A stretch of 64,000 nucleotides of DNA from Shewanella yunxiaonensis (GCF_018223345.1 NZ_CP073587.1:965001-1029000), one strand, 5' to 3'. Counted from the stretch's first letter, positions 17,234-27,624 are shown. Numbers and translations are program-made. Notes: generated by a model from the letters alone, not told the origin.

Positions 17234-18140
17234 GAATGACCTCCCGATTCACATCTGCAAAGACACTTTCCAGGTCACGCTTTTGAATTTCCAATGCATA
17301 GAGTTGCAGTCCGGCATTGCAGACGGCCGAGGCTATCATGGGGGCCAACGTCGGGGCGGCATCAATATGGCAATGCCATAAGCCATCATTGGCGGCTTGC
17401 GGGGTAATGGCACTGACCCCCTCAATGGCGCGGATAGTTTGGCTGGCATCCTGATTGACGGCTAATTGCAAGCCATGGGCGGTTTGCAACTCTTCAATAC
17501 GCGAGTCGATCACCAGATGGCCATTGCGCATGATCAACACCCGTTCACACACAGCCTGAACTTCCTGCAGAATATGTGTAGACACAATGACGGTGGCAGT
17601 TTTTGCCAACTCTTTGATCAGTTGGCGCATCTGCAAAATTTGTGTTGGGTCCAGACCATTGGTCGGTTCGTCGAGAATGATAATGTCGGGATGGTGCAGC
17701 AGCGCCTGTGCAACGCCTACGCGTTGGCGGTAACCACGAGAGAGCGTCTGGATGGAAGCCACGGCCTTTTGTTTGAGCGCACAACGACGGATCACTTCAG
17801 CAACGCGACGCGTAATGAGTACCGGCTCCACACCATGTAAGGATGCCTGATATTCGAGATAATCTATTACCGTCATGTCAGGCCATACCGGGCAATTTTC
17901 TGGCAGATAACCGATGCGTGCCTGAATTGCTCGAGTGTCTTTGCCTACCTGAAGTTTGTCGATGTAAATATTGCCAGCGGTGGGTTCAAGAAAGCCGGTC
18001 AGCATTTTCATAATGGTAGATTTCCCGGCGCCATTATGGCCCAGCAAACCGACCACTTCGCCCCGGCCGATTTGAAAACTCACGTCATTCACCGCGGTAA
18101 AAGCGCCATATCGGCGTGTCAGGTGTTCAACCTGTATCAT
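17226..18140 (-). CDS. GldA-like ABC transporter ATP-binding protein
   Basis: A 304-residue ATPase. The Walker A motif is GHNGAGKST, the signature region is LSRGYRQRVGVAQALL, Walker B is IIILDEPTNGLDP, and STHILQEV is the switch histidine region. The C-terminal extension of about 80 residues is typical of drug and Gld-type ATPases. It is the first large gene of the three-gene leftward operon and powers the GldFG permease. A possible leader peptide and attenuator lie upstream. Confidence 0.92.
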   Translation of the reverse strand: MIQVEHLTRRYGAFTAVNDVSFQIGRGEVVGLLGHNGAGKSTIMKMLTGFLEPTAGNIYIDKLQVGKDTRAIQARIGYLPENCPVWPDMTVIDYLEYQASLHGVEPVLITRRVAEVIRRCALKQKAVASIQTLSRGYRQRVGVAQALLHHPDIIILDEPTNGLDPTQILQMRQLIKELAKTATVIVSTHILQEVQAVCERVLIMRNGHLVIDSRIEELQTAHGLQLAVNQDASQTIRAIEGVSAITPQAANDGLWHCHIDAAPTLAPMIASAVCNAGLQLYALEIQKRDLESVFADVNREVIHG

Positions 18141-18202
18141 GTTGTTCTCCGGTGTATGGGTAAAAATTTCCGCGACATCAAATCGCGGTATTCAACGAAT
18201 AA

Positions 18203-18230
18203 GAAAATACCCGCCTTGGGGTCAGCGGGT
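18203..18230 (-). terminator. Intrinsic terminator or attenuator ahead of the ABC operon
   Basis: On the minus strand ACCCGC pairs with GCGGGT around a ten-base loop and is followed by ATTTTCTT. The stem includes bases next to the stop codon of the small upstream frame. The same CCCGC can instead pair with a GCGGG just upstream, so mutually exclusive folds are possible. Confidence 0.5.
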
Positions 18231-18335
18231 GTCGGGCCAAGGGGTGCCCGCAGAAGGCCGCTGAGATAGGGGGGCAGCGGCATTGATGGAAACTGTTGCA
18301 GTTAAACGATGCAGAGTCGTTTGCGCTGTCATCAT
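18222..18335 (-). CDS. Possible 37-residue leader peptide of the ABC operon
   Basis: A short frame starting with two ATG codons (18330-18335) preceded by CGGAGAAAAG, a good ribosome-binding site. The product is rich in threonine, alanine and proline and begins MMTAQTTLHRLTATVS. Its stop codon lies inside the loop of the terminator hairpin at 18203-18230, 80 bases before the ATPase gene. The layout resembles leader-peptide attenuators, but there is no run of one amino acid to suggest the signal, and I do not recognise the peptide. It may be non-coding. Confidence 0.35.
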   Translation of the reverse strand: MMTAQTTLHRLTATVSINAAAPLSQRPSAGTPWPDTR

Positions 18336-18658
18336 CTTTTCTCCGTATGCATGAATCTTTCTAGGTTTTTTATGCATGCCCGAGAGGGGCTTACATTTGC
18401 AAGACCGGCAAACTTTTAGAAGAGTTCCTCAAATGAACGGATGTTAATCTGGCGGAAAGGTTTGTGTGGGATGAGTGATTTTATCTATATGATTTTAAAT
18501 ACTATTAATGTTTGTGAAAGCCATGTAAATAACAACTCATACTGGCTTGTTTCGCGGAAAATGCTAGGTTGAAAATGTGAAGGAAATTGCCGTGTTGCGC
18601 GTTACTACCCTGTGCTTTTTGCCTTGAAGGTGTGGTTAACAACTCGCTGGCTGAAGGA
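18336..18658. other. Non-coding gap between the ABC operon leader and the diguanylate cyclase gene
   Basis: About 320 bases with no supported gene. It should hold the promoter of the leftward ABC operon; no clear -35/-10 pair was found. A TGCAT direct repeat is visible at 18347-18377. Confidence 0.4.
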
Positions 18659-19723
18659 TTACTGACCGGCGACAGTTTGGTTACGGCCACGGGCTTTGGC
18701 TTGGTAAAGTCGCATATCCGCCTGGCGATATAGCGTGTCAAAGTCTTTGCCATCAAGTGGCCATTCCGCTAGTCCCATGCTGACCGTAAATTGCAGCGTC
18801 TGTTTGTGAAAGTAGGGCTTCAACTGCTGAATATCATTGCGTAAGCGTTCCGCCAGCTCCATGGCTTGTGCTTTACGGGTTGTGGGTAACAGAATACAAA
18901 ATTCTTCTCCCCCCACGCGGAACAACCAGTCACTTTGTCTGGTATGAAAAGTCATACGTTGACTCAGTTGGCATAAAATCAGATCACCCGCTTCATGCCC
19001 ATTTTCATCGTTCAGGTGTTTAAAGTGGTCAATATCCAGCAGTAACAGGGTGAAGGACTGTTTCTCGGAGGCATGAGACTTGACGATTTGCTGGAAGATG
19101 TTTTCCAGATGCAACCGGTTATGTAAGCCTGTAAGGGGATCGCGTGCCGCGATTTCTCTTAACCGTTGGACCATCTGCGCTCTTTTAAATTCAAAGATAT
19201 GGCTCATTGCCCACAGAAACAGATAGCTGACACTGGCGTTAATCAGCAGCGCTGTGTCCAAGGTGCCGTCAATACTGGGTTGCGCCCATACCATGACCGC
19301 TACACCCAGAACGCCAAAGCACAGCGTAAAAATGCCACCCAAAACCAACCCCAGCAGTAACATATTGGCGGGGGGCATTAATAGCAACCAGTAAAAACCA
19401 TCGGTGTAGAGTCCCTTGCTGTACATCCCGTAGATAATGACGCTGCCGACAATCAGCATTAGCCCGGATGTCCACCAAGTGGTCTTTGCCGTGTGTTGCA
19501 GTCGCAACAGAAAGACTAAACAGTAGATCGCAATCGCCGCTTCCATCATGGAAACGGTTTTGTCGGTATGGTGTAGATTACTGAGTGATAAAGCCGAGAC
19601 CAGTACGGCAACCACCCACAGAATGATTTGCAGCAGCGTTCGCCGATAAGCCGCGTCATCTTCCCACATCACGGGTGTTTCGCTGTAAGACTGTGATGGG
19701 GGCTGCTTCTCTTGTCGTTCCAT
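18659..19723 (-). CDS. Membrane-bound diguanylate cyclase
   Basis: A 354-residue protein with about six membrane segments in the first 170 residues and a GGDEF domain in the C-terminal half. The active loop reads RVGGEEFCILLP, a functional GGEEF variant, and DPLTGLHNR marks the domain start. No RXXD product-inhibition site is obvious before it. It should make cyclic di-GMP from two GTP at the inner membrane; the input signal is unknown. The ATG at 19723 is used; a GTG nine bases upstream (19732) is also possible because neither has a good ribosome-binding site. Confidence 0.9.
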   Translation of the reverse strand: MERQEKQPPSQSYSETPVMWEDDAAYRRTLLQIILWVVAVLVSALSLSNLHHTDKTVSMMEAAIAIYCLVFLLRLQHTAKTTWWTSGLMLIVGSVIIYGMYSKGLYTDGFYWLLLMPPANMLLLGLVLGGIFTLCFGVLGVAVMVWAQPSIDGTLDTALLINASVSYLFLWAMSHIFEFKRAQMVQRLREIAARDPLTGLHNRLHLENIFQQIVKSHASEKQSFTLLLLDIDHFKHLNDENGHEAGDLILCQLSQRMTFHTRQSDWLFRVGGEEFCILLPTTRKAQAMELAERLRNDIQQLKPYFHKQTLQFTVSMGLAEWPLDGKDFDTLYRQADMRLYQAKARGRNQTVAGQ

Positions 19724-19893
19724 CAGTGACACTGCACGGTAAACTCATTTTATTGGCGAATAAAATACGCTAATTGGCTAAAGATTTCCATGGTGTACAT
19801 AGGGTTATAGCTGGGTAAGCAAACGCTTTTTCATTCGAAAGCACAATGTCTGTCTGTGGGGGCTGGCGCTGAAATATGCCGTCGGTTGTGGCG

Positions 19894-19919
19894 CCGCTGG
19901 CATTGACTGATGCCAGCGG
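19894..19919 (-). terminator. Hairpin downstream of the AraC regulator
   Basis: CCGCTGGCAT pairs perfectly with ATGCCAGCGG around a six-base loop, 22 bases past the stop codon of the leftward gene. No T tract follows. Confidence 0.45.
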
Positions 19920-19940
19920 GTCGCAAACCGCTAGTTAGGG

Positions 19941-20876
19941 TTAACTGATAAGTGTCGGGCGTTGGTTAACGCCCGCATATTGGCTCGGGGTAATGCCAAA
20001 ACGTTGCTGAAATCGGCGACAAAAATGGCCAGCATTAACAAAGCCTGTGCTCAGAAATGCCTGGGTAACGCTTTGTCCCTCTGCGAGTAATTGTTTGGCG
20101 CGATGTAACCGGCGTTGCTGGATGTACTCCATTGGACTGCAATCCGCCAGTACTGCAAACTGTTGATAAAGTTTGCTGCGGCTCATACAGGCAGTAGAAC
20201 ACAAAGTTTCAATGCTGATAGGCTGATGCAGATTGCTTTCGATGTAGTCCAGCACGGCCGTTAATGCGTTACGCTGTGGGTCTATGTGAGCCAGTTCCAA
20301 TAATGTTTGCTGACCATATTGCCGTACCAAGCGCAATATCAGTTCATTAACACCAAAATTCAACACTAAATCCCGGTCATGATCTTTCAGGACAAAGGCA
20401 TTTACGATGCGATTCAGCAATTGTTGGGTTGCCGCAGAATGACAGACATGCAGTTGTGTTTGTGCAAGATTTTGCCAGCCGGGTTGCGCTTCAACAGGCG
20501 CTACTCGCTGTAATTGCTCAGCCATTTGTTGTAGCCGCTCCTGGCTGAAAGCCAGAGTTAGGCAAGTCGTCGGTTGTTCGGTGGTTGCTTCAGGGAAATC
20601 TATATACACCTGTTCACCAGGTTGCATCACATAGGATTGGTGGGGGAGAAACTCGGCACAATAGTCGTGATTGGCATGCAGAATTTTTTTGCCACTGACC
20701 ATAGCGCAGTAAAGCACCTGTTCGGCGTCAAGTTGCACGGCATCAGCCTGCTGGTAGGTGTCATATATTGCTAAATCGACCCCATGAGACTCGTAAAGGG
20801 TGCGATTTTCCACTAATTGCCGGATTGCACGGTTACCGCGTGGCAGCAAATTGCCAGAGATCTGTGATAGTGGCAT
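19941..20876 (-). CDS. AraC-family transcriptional regulator
   Basis: A 311-residue regulator. Its C-terminal 100 residues hold two helix-turn-helix units (PISIETLCSTACMSRSKLYQQF and SVTQAFLSTGFVNAGHFCRRF) ending in FGITPSQYA, the AraC signature. The start at 20876 is set by GGAGAAAG just upstream; the frame extends to 20894 without support. It is divergent from the AldB-like dehydrogenase and probably controls it. The N-terminal sensing domain (AraC_binding_2-like) does not reveal the ligand. Confidence 0.88.
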   Translation of the reverse strand: MPLSQISGNLLPRGNRAIRQLVENRTLYESHGVDLAIYDTYQQADAVQLDAEQVLYCAMVSGKKILHANHDYCAEFLPHQSYVMQPGEQVYIDFPEATTEQPTTCLTLAFSQERLQQMAEQLQRVAPVEAQPGWQNLAQTQLHVCHSAATQQLLNRIVNAFVLKDHDRDLVLNFGVNELILRLVRQYGQQTLLELAHIDPQRNALTAVLDYIESNLHQPISIETLCSTACMSRSKLYQQFAVLADCSPMEYIQQRRLHRAKQLLAEGQSVTQAFLSTGFVNAGHFCRRFQQRFGITPSQYAGVNQRPTLIS

Positions 20877-20944
20877 CCACTTTCTCCAATACAACTGTTT
20901 TAACTAGTTCTAATTTAAAATCGTCTGAATGTTAATGTGACCTT

Positions 20945-21021
20945 GGTCTAATTTTGAGCGATGGACGCTCAGACAAATGAAAAAGACGCCGGGAAAAGTG
21001 TGATCTCGATCGGCGGTCTAA
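20945..21021. promoter_or_regulatory. Candidate operators between the araC-like and aldB-like genes
   Basis: Two exact copies of GGTCTAA lie at 20945-20951 and 21015-21021, and a perfect dyad TGAGCG-N5-CGCTCA lies at 20955-20971 between them. AraC proteins bind direct repeats, so the GGTCTAA pair is the better candidate. The dyad may serve another regulator. Confidence 0.35.
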
Positions 21022-21070
21022 GCTGCATCTGTAATGACTCGTACCATAACCAAATTAAGAGGTGATACAG

Positions 21071-22591
21071 ATGATTTATGCCAATCCCGGGGAGCTTGGC
21101 TCAGTCGTAACTTACAAGTCGCAATATGAAAACTATATTGGTGGTCATTGGGTGGCACCGGTCAATGGTAACTATATGGAAAACATCTCACCGGTAAATG
21201 GTGAGGTTTTTTGTAAAGTACCACGGTCAGATAGCGCCGATATTGAACTGGCGCTGGATGCAGCGCATGCGGCGGCGGATGCTTGGGGGAGCACTTCCGT
21301 CACTGAACGCAGTAATGTGTTGTTGCGCATTGCGGATCGGATTGAACAGAATCTGGAAATGTTAGCCGTGGCTGAGACTTGGGATAACGGTAAAGCCGTG
21401 CGTGAAACGCTGGCAGCTGATATCCCATTGATGGTGGATCACTTCCGTTATTTTGCCGGTTGCATTCGCGCGCAGGAAGGTACTGCGGCGGAAATTGACA
21501 GCACGACTGTGGCTTACCATATCCACGAACCGCTCGGGGTGGTCGGGCAGATTATTCCGTGGAACTTTCCATTGCTGATGGCGGCCTGGAAACTCGGGCC
21601 CGCGTTGGCTGCCGGTAACTGTGTGGTGATGAAACCTGCAGAACAGACACCTGCCTCAATCCTGATACTGATGGAACTGATTGGCGACCTGTTACCACCA
21701 GGCGTGCTGAATATTGTTAATGGCCTTGGGGAAGAAGCCGGGCAGGCACTGGCAACTAGCAAACGTATTGCTAAACTGGCATTTACCGGCTCAACCCCGG
21801 TCGGTCAGCACATTCTGCGCTGTGCCGCAGACTCGTTAATCCCCTCGACGGTTGAGCTGGGGGGAAAATCTCCCAATATCTATTTTGAAGACGTAATGTC
21901 ATTTGAAGATGACTATCTGAGTAAATGTGTTGAAGGCACGGTACTGGCATTTTTCAACCAAGGCGAAGTTTGTACCTGTCCGTCGCGGGCATTAATTCAG
22001 GAAAGCATCTATCCTGAATTCATCAAGTTAGTGATGGATAGAGCGCAGAAAATCATCCGCGGTAATCCACTGGACACCGATACCCAAGTGGGTGCCCAGG
22101 CGTCAATGGAGCAGTTTGACCGCATCATGAGTTATCTTGAAATTGGACGCCGCGAAGGTGCGAAATTCCTGATGGGCGGCGCGGTTGAAACGATGACTAA
22201 AGAGTTCGCCAAGGGCTACTACATTCAACCGACATTGCTGTTTGGTGATAACAAAATGCGGGTATTCCAGGAAGAGATATTCGGCCCGGTAGTGGGGGTG
22301 ACCACCTTTAAGGATGAAGCAGAGGCGTTAGCGATTGCCAATGATGTGGAGTTCGGCCTCGGTGCCGGAGTATGGACCCGTGACATGAACCGGGCATACC
22401 GCATGGGCCGTGGCATCAAAGCGGGCCGAGTATGGACTAACTGCTATCATGCTTATCCGGCACATGCGGCCTTTGGCGGTTATAAGAAGTCAGGGATTGG
22501 GCGTGAAACGCATAAGATGGCGCTGGAACACTATCAACAAACGAAAAACCTGTTAGTGAGTTACAGCACCAGTCCGCTGGGATTTTTCTAA
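21071..22591 (+). CDS. aldB: AldB/ExaC-type aldehyde dehydrogenase
   Basis: A 506-residue NAD(P)-dependent aldehyde dehydrogenase. The catalytic cysteine is in [14 protein letters not shown], the general-base glutamate in [12 protein letters not shown], and the N-terminal segment [24 protein letters not shown] matches the AldB/AcoD/ExaC group, which oxidises acetaldehyde and similar short aldehydes. The start at 21071 follows AAGAGGTG by seven bases; a GTG at 21062 lies within that site. It is divergent from the AraC regulator and is followed by two terminators. Confidence 0.92.
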   Translation: MIYANPGELGSVVTYKSQYENYIGGHWVAPVNGNYMENISPVNGEVFCKVPRSDSADIELALDAAHAAADAWGSTSVTERSNVLLRIADRIEQNLEMLAVAETWDNGKAVRETLAADIPLMVDHFRYFAGCIRAQEGTAAEIDSTTVAYHIHEPLGVVGQIIPWNFPLLMAAWKLGPALAAGNCVVMKPAEQTPASILILMELIGDLLPPGVLNIVNGLGEEAGQALATSKRIAKLAFTGSTPVGQHILRCAADSLIPSTVELGGKSPNIYFEDVMSFEDDYLSKCVEGTVLAFFNQGEVCTCPSRALIQESIYPEFIKLVMDRAQKIIRGNPLDTDTQVGAQASMEQFDRIMSYLEIGRREGAKFLMGGAVETMTKEFAKGYYIQPTLLFGDNKMRVFQEEIFGPVVGVTTFKDEAEALAIANDVEFGLGAGVWTRDMNRAYRMGRGIKAGRVWTNCYHAYPAHAAFGGYKKSGIGRETHKMALEHYQQTKNLLVSYSTSPLGFF

Positions 22592-22616
22592 GATTTAGCC
22601 TTTGTGCTTCCGGAAC

Positions 22617-22680
22617 GGCGCTACGGCTCAGCGCCTTTTCGGAAACCACTTGCCGACGCATTGCGTCGGCTTTCTTTTTT
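22617..22680 (+). terminator. Tandem rho-independent terminators after aldB
   Basis: First hairpin: GGCGCT/AGCGCC (22617-22635) followed by TTTT. Second hairpin: GCCGACGC/GCGTCGGC (22652-22670) followed by TTTCTTTTTT. The second is the stronger. Confidence 0.88.
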
Positions 22681-22691
22681 TATGTCTAGTT

Positions 22692-24086
22692 TTAATTTTC
22701 GGCGAGCGGCGGCGCGATATCACTGCCACCAAGCGCTTGATAAAGCGTCGCTTGTGCCGTCAGCTGATTGTAGTGATTTTGCAGCAAGGATACTTCGGCG
22801 CTACGACGTGTTTCCTGCGCGTCCAGCCAGTTCTGAATCGCTATTGCACCATGGCGATACTGGCTTTCATAAATTTTCTCAGCCGCTGCTGCGGCTGTAT
22901 ATTGCAGCTGCAGTTTTTCCCCTTGATAGGCGTATTGGCGTCGTGCGGATATCGCGTTATTCACATCCTCAAACGCTTGATACAGGGTTTTACGATAGGT
23001 GACTACGGCACTCTCGTAGTCCACCTCCGCCATCTGATTATTAAGCGACATCTGCTGCCATTGCAGGAATGGCAATGTTAATCCCGCTCCCAAGGTGCCA
23101 ACCGGATTACGCAGCAGGTTAGTCAATTCATTAGATGAATCGCCAACGGCACCAGTCAGGCTCAGTGTTGGGAAATAACTGGCAAAGGTGGCATCTTTGC
23201 TTGCCAGCGCCGCACGTAAGGAATACAACGCGGCTTTTACATCTGGTCGCCGCACCAGTAGATCGGCAGGCACGCCCGCGGCGATTTCGGGCACGGGGCC
23301 ATTCGGTAGCTTATCAATTTGCAGTGACAGTTGAAGCGGCGGTTGATTGAACAATAACGCCAATGCATTCTCAGCTTCCGTCAGCTGTTGCAATAACTCA
23401 CTATGACTGGATTCTTGTCCTGCGAGATTGCGCTGGGCTTCCAGCACATTAAGTTTAGACACCGCTCCGGCAGCATATTGATTCTGGGTCAGTTCCAGTG
23501 TTTGTTTGGCATAGTCAATACTGTTCTGACTCAGCGTTATGCGTTGCTTAAGATAGCCGATTTGCCAATACAGCGACGCCGTGGTCGCGACTAAACTTTG
23601 CGCGGTACTTTCCCGGTCTTCGGCACTGGCCATGGCACTCCAACTGCTGGCGTCGACATTGGCTGCCACTTTGCCCCACAAATCGGCCTCATAACTGACG
23701 GAAAAACTGGCACTGTAACTGTTACTGGACGAGCCGCCATCCAGCAATTTACTTTTGCTGGCAGCAGCACTGGCTGACACTTGGGGCCACCTGTCGGTAG
23801 CTGTCAGCCCGGCTTCTAACCGGGCTTTTTGTAATGTAAGCGTCGCTAACGTCAACTCATTGTTTTTTTTCAGTACATCAGTAATGAGCTGATTAAGTTC
23901 GGGATTATTGAATTTTTGCCACCAGGGGTCGAGACTGACCTGCTGGTTCACCGTGGTTTGCTGCCAGTTTGCCGGAATGATGACTTCGGGTGGCTGAAAA
24001 GTCGCGCGGGTAAACACACCGCAGCCACTGAGTAACATCATCGCCGCAGCGATAGCAGAGATTGGGAAAAGTTTTTTAGCGGTCAT
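22692..24086 (-). CDS. TolC/NodT-family outer-membrane efflux lipoprotein
   Basis: A 464-residue outer-membrane factor with a lipoprotein signal (LLSGCG lipobox near residue 22) and paired OEP domains (TLATLTLQKARLEAGLTATDRWPQV and ADLLVRRPDVKAALYSLRAA). The start at 24086 is set by GGGAG at -8; the frame runs to 24110 into macB. It begins five bases after the macB stop and is the last gene of the efflux operon, so it should form the outer channel for MacAB. Confidence 0.92.
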   Translation of the reverse strand: MTAKKLFPISAIAAAMMLLSGCGVFTRATFQPPEVIIPANWQQTTVNQQVSLDPWWQKFNNPELNQLITDVLKKNNELTLATLTLQKARLEAGLTATDRWPQVSASAAASKSKLLDGGSSSNSYSASFSVSYEADLWGKVAANVDASSWSAMASAEDRESTAQSLVATTASLYWQIGYLKQRITLSQNSIDYAKQTLELTQNQYAAGAVSKLNVLEAQRNLAGQESSHSELLQQLTEAENALALLFNQPPLQLSLQIDKLPNGPVPEIAAGVPADLLVRRPDVKAALYSLRAALASKDATFASYFPTLSLTGAVGDSSNELTNLLRNPVGTLGAGLTLPFLQWQQMSLNNQMAEVDYESAVVTYRKTLYQAFEDVNNAISARRQYAYQGEKLQLQYTAAAAAEKIYESQYRHGAIAIQNWLDAQETRRSAEVSLLQNHYNQLTAQATLYQALGGSDIAPPLAEN

Positions 24087-24090
24087 CACA

Positions 24091-26034
24091 TTACTCCCGG
24101 GCCAGAGCATCTACCGGATCCAGCTTGGCTGCATTTCGCGCTGGCAAGAAGCCAAACAGAATGCCAATCAGAGTAGAGCAGGCAAAGGCCGCCACGATTG
24201 AAGTGGTGGAATAGATCATTTTGAAATCACTGCTGGCAGAAGAGAAGGCAACGCCAATCATAAACGACAAGGCGATACCGAGCGCGCCACCGCCAAGACA
24301 CACCAGCACGGCTTCAATGAGGAATTGCCGCAGAATATCGCCTTGGCGAGCCCCCACGGCCATCCGCACGCCGATCTCTCGGGTGCGCTCTGTGACTGAC
24401 ACCAACATGATGTTCATCACGCCGATGCCGCCAACAACCAGTGAAATTACCGCAATGGCTGAGATCAGCAGCGTCATGGTGGCGGTGGTCTTCTCAATAT
24501 TCTGCCGGATAGTGTCGGTATTAATGGTGAAGAAATCCTGCTTGCCATGGCGCATTTTCAACAAGCTGATAATGCCTTGTTCTGCGGCGTTACTTGGCGC
24601 GGAAGAGTTGATGCGTACAGAGATGCTATCAAGATAACTCTGGCCAACCATGCGTCCACCGACGGTGGTGTAGGGCACCCAAACCGTCAATGAATCGTTA
24701 TTGCCAAATGCACTGTCTTTTTTCTGGGTGACCCCGATAATTCGCACCGGCAGGCGCCCGAGAAAGATGATCTGTCCTATCGGATTGCTGTTAGGAAATA
24801 ACGATTTGTATGTGTTGTTGTCGATCACCGCTGCTTGTGCCAGCGCGTCAACGCTATCGTCATCGAAGAACTGTCCCTGGGCCAATTGGTAGCCACGCAC
24901 GCGGAAATATTCCGGTCCGACGCCGGAAACTGACGCGGTTACCGCCTGATTACCATAACGAATAGTAACGTTCGAGCTGATCGACGGCGTAACGCTGTCA
25001 ACGTAGGGCAGATTTTTAAGGGTATTGGCATCGTTAGCCGTGAGCGTTCTGACCCGACCGGAGCGTCGGTCACCAAAACCGCTACCAGGACGAATATCAA
25101 TGGTATTCGTGCCCATGGAGCTGATATTTTTGAGGATCTGTTGCCGGGAGCCTTCCCCTAGTGCCACAACCGACACCACTGAGGCGATACCGATAATGAT
25201 CCCCAACATGGTAAGGAAAGTACGCAAACGGTGGGATGACATGGCTAACAATGCCATTTTCATCGCTTCAGCGAGGCGATCCCAGTGCGTTAACCAGGCG
25301 TGTTTGGCAAAGCGAGCTTTGGCAGTAAATGGCCGTTCTTGCCGTGGTTGCTTACGACTATCGGCAAAAATCACCCCGTCTTTGATTTCGATGATACGCT
25401 CGGCGTACTGGGCTACCGACATATCATGGGTAACAATAATAATGGTGTGGCCATCCTGATGCAGTTCTTGCAGCAGCTTCATCATCTCTTCGCCGCTGTG
25501 GCTATCCAGTGCCCCGGTCGGTTCATCGGCCAGAATAACGTCGCCGCCATTCATCAGCGCCCGTGCCACACTTACCCTTTGCTGTTGACCACCACTTAAT
25601 TGGCTGGGCTTATGATGCAGCCGATCATCCAAACCCAGTCGGGTCAAAATCATTTCGGCCCGTTCCCGACGGGTACTGCGATCTTTGCCAGCATAGACCG
25701 CGGGCACTTCAACATTACCTACCGCCGTTAAATCTCCCAGCAGGTGATAGCGTTGGAAGATAAAACCAAAGTATTCGCGGCGCAGTGCGGCGAGTTCATC
25801 GGCATCCATGGCCGAGGTGTCCTGACCATTGATCAGATAGTTCCCGTTGCTGGGCTTATCCAGACAGCCGAGGATATTCATCAGTGTCGATTTGCCTGAG
25901 CCAGAGGCTCCAACAATCGCCACCATTTCGCCCCGTTGAATCGTCAGGTTGACGTCTTGCAGTACCGTGAGTTGCTGCTCTCCCGCGGGAAATGTGCGGT
26001 AAACGCCTGAGAGTTCAAGTAACGCTTGTGTCAT
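24091..26034 (-). CDS. macB: MacB, ABC efflux ATPase-permease
   Basis: A 647-residue half-transporter. The N-terminal ATPase (1-230) has Walker [10 protein letters not shown], signature [15 protein letters not shown] and Walker [14 protein letters not shown] membrane segment near 270, a large periplasmic domain and three C-terminal segments with FtsX character follow. In E. coli MacB drives macrolides, haem precursors and enterotoxin from the periplasm through TolC. It lies three bases after macA and five bases before the outer-membrane factor. Confidence 0.95.
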   Translation of the reverse strand: MTQALLELSGVYRTFPAGEQQLTVLQDVNLTIQRGEMVAIVGASGSGKSTLMNILGCLDKPSNGNYLINGQDTSAMDADELAALRREYFGFIFQRYHLLGDLTAVGNVEVPAVYAGKDRSTRRERAEMILTRLGLDDRLHHKPSQLSGGQQQRVSVARALMNGGDVILADEPTGALDSHSGEEMMKLLQELHQDGHTIIIVTHDMSVAQYAERIIEIKDGVIFADSRKQPRQERPFTAKARFAKHAWLTHWDRLAEAMKMALLAMSSHRLRTFLTMLGIIIGIASVVSVVALGEGSRQQILKNISSMGTNTIDIRPGSGFGDRRSGRVRTLTANDANTLKNLPYVDSVTPSISSNVTIRYGNQAVTASVSGVGPEYFRVRGYQLAQGQFFDDDSVDALAQAAVIDNNTYKSLFPNSNPIGQIIFLGRLPVRIIGVTQKKDSAFGNNDSLTVWVPYTTVGGRMVGQSYLDSISVRINSSAPSNAAEQGIISLLKMRHGKQDFFTINTDTIRQNIEKTTATMTLLISAIAVISLVVGGIGVMNIMLVSVTERTREIGVRMAVGARQGDILRQFLIEAVLVCLGGGALGIALSFMIGVAFSSASSDFKMIYSTTSIVAAFACSTLIGILFGFLPARNAAKLDPVDALARE

Positions 26035-26037
26035 AAC

Positions 26038-27363
26038 TTAGAACCCCATCGGTGGCCCTGGACGGCGACGATTGCTGGACGCCGTCCCGGATGTTGGCGT
26101 CCCGATGACGACTTCCTCGCCTTCTTGCAGCCCTGACAGTATTTGCGCATTGACCTTGTTATTGATGCCCACTTTCACATCACGATACTCGACCTGCCCA
26201 TTCACAAGAACTGGCACCTGATAGTGAGGACGCATCGGCGCTCTGCCAGCACGGAGTGGCGGGGTATCATTGCCGATTGGCGGCAGCTCGCCCTGTGGTT
26301 TTGGCATATCGTCTGGCCGTGGGCCTGGTTCACCTCGCATAGCCGAACCGGCATGACCAGTGCCTGCCGCTGGGCCAGTACGTTTGACCAACACCTGGGC
26401 CGGTACCAACAGGGCATTGTCAGCCTTATCCAGCACAATGGAAACTTCCGCGGTCATGCCTATCCGTAGGGTGTGGTCGGGGTTTTTCACTTCAAACAAA
26501 CCGTTGTAATAAATGGCGGTGGAATCGTCAGCGGTCATATCCTTATCGTTGCCATCCATGCTGGTGGGGCCGGGTTCAATCGCTCTTAAAGTGCCACGAT
26601 ATTTGTGATTGGGGTTTCCCAGAATTGTGAAATAGACCTCCTGTCCCGGTTTCACATTTACCACATCGGCTTCGGAGATCTGAGCCTTAACGGTCATCGT
26701 ATCCAGCTGTGCCATTTCAACAATGGTGGGGGTGGTTTGATTCGCGTTGACGGTCTGACCGACTTCGACGGCGGTATAGACTACCGTGCCGTCCATGGGG
26801 GCACTGATGGTGGTATAACCCAAGTCAACTTTCGCGTTATCCACGGTGATTTCTGCCTGTTGCCGCTGTGCTTCCAATTGCTGCAATTCGGCTTTGTAGA
26901 CCGTCAGATTTGCTTCAGCACTTTCGTAATCAGCTCTGGAACTGGCGTTATCCGCTAGCATGGCTTTCTGGCGATTGTATTCCAGCTGCGCCTGATTGAT
27001 CTGCGCTTGTTTAGCCGCGTATTGCGCATTGATACTATTCAGTGATGCTTCGGCTTCTTTCAGGTTATTTTGCTGGCTCAGACTGTCGATCTGCGCAATT
27101 AAATCACCTTTCTTGACCTGTTGCCCCAGTACAACTGGCAGCACCTTAATCTGGCCAGATACCTGTGCCCCGACGCTTACCAGTTTCGACGCCTGTAACA
27201 TGCCATTTGCCAGAACGGTATTTTCAATATCTCCGCGATGAACCACTTCAGTGGCATAGGCAACCGGCGGTTCCTGGTGCAGGCTAAAGTACCACACCGC
27301 AGCTACCGCTATCAGTGTGACGATCACCAACAACACTAGTTTGCGTTTTGAGGATTTTTTCAT
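26038..27363 (-). CDS. macA: MacA, periplasmic adaptor of the MacB efflux pump
   Basis: A 441-residue membrane-fusion protein. A signal anchor (residues 7-27) is followed by a lipoyl-like domain (VSVGAQVSGQIKVLPVVLGQQVKKGD), an alpha-helical hairpin and a beta-barrel domain. An insertion near residues 335-385 is rich in glycine, proline and charged residues, including RGEPGPRPDDMPKPQGE, and the protein ends in RRRPGPPMGF; both are unusual for MacA. It is the first gene of the macA-macB-outer-membrane-factor operon. Confidence 0.93.
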   Translation of the reverse strand: MKKSSKRKLVLLVIVTLIAVAAVWYFSLHQEPPVAYATEVVHRGDIENTVLANGMLQASKLVSVGAQVSGQIKVLPVVLGQQVKKGDLIAQIDSLSQQNNLKEAEASLNSINAQYAAKQAQINQAQLEYNRQKAMLADNASSRADYESAEANLTVYKAELQQLEAQRQQAEITVDNAKVDLGYTTISAPMDGTVVYTAVEVGQTVNANQTTPTIVEMAQLDTMTVKAQISEADVVNVKPGQEVYFTILGNPNHKYRGTLRAIEPGPTSMDGNDKDMTADDSTAIYYNGLFEVKNPDHTLRIGMTAEVSIVLDKADNALLVPAQVLVKRTGPAAGTGHAGSAMRGEPGPRPDDMPKPQGELPPIGNDTPPLRAGRAPMRPHYQVPVLVNGQVEYRDVKVGINNKVNAQILSGLQEGEEVVIGTPTSGTASSNRRRPGPPMGF

Positions 27364-27595
27364 ATGGGCAGTCTAATCCAGAGGCCTATCAGATCCTTGA
27401 AGGCCAAAAATTATTAATGTCGGCAGTATATCGACCTGTATATCGCTGCAAATGGGAAAATTGTAAGGATTATGTAAATTTCCACAAAGCTATCTATAAA
27501 CCCTTATGGTGCGCATGTAATAGACACATCTTCTTAAAAAATATTAACTTTTTGAAACATTTAACCATAAAAATTGGCAACCTAGCGGCGTGTGG

Positions 27596-27624
27596 TTGTC
27601 ATTTGGCTGTCATTAAAACGTCTT
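27596..27624 (+). promoter_or_regulatory. Pho-box-like site upstream of the chemoreceptor gene
   Basis: TGTCAT occurs at 27597-27602 and 27608-27613, exactly 11 bases apart, and a third degenerate unit CGTCTT follows at 27619. Tandem TGTCA units every 11 bases are the PhoB signature. The site is about 70-95 bases before the start codon. Confidence 0.5.

Noticed and set aside
22602..23081. Rightward frames over the aldB terminators and the outer-membrane factor gene
   Set aside because: They cross two terminators and lie opposite a well-supported lipoprotein gene.
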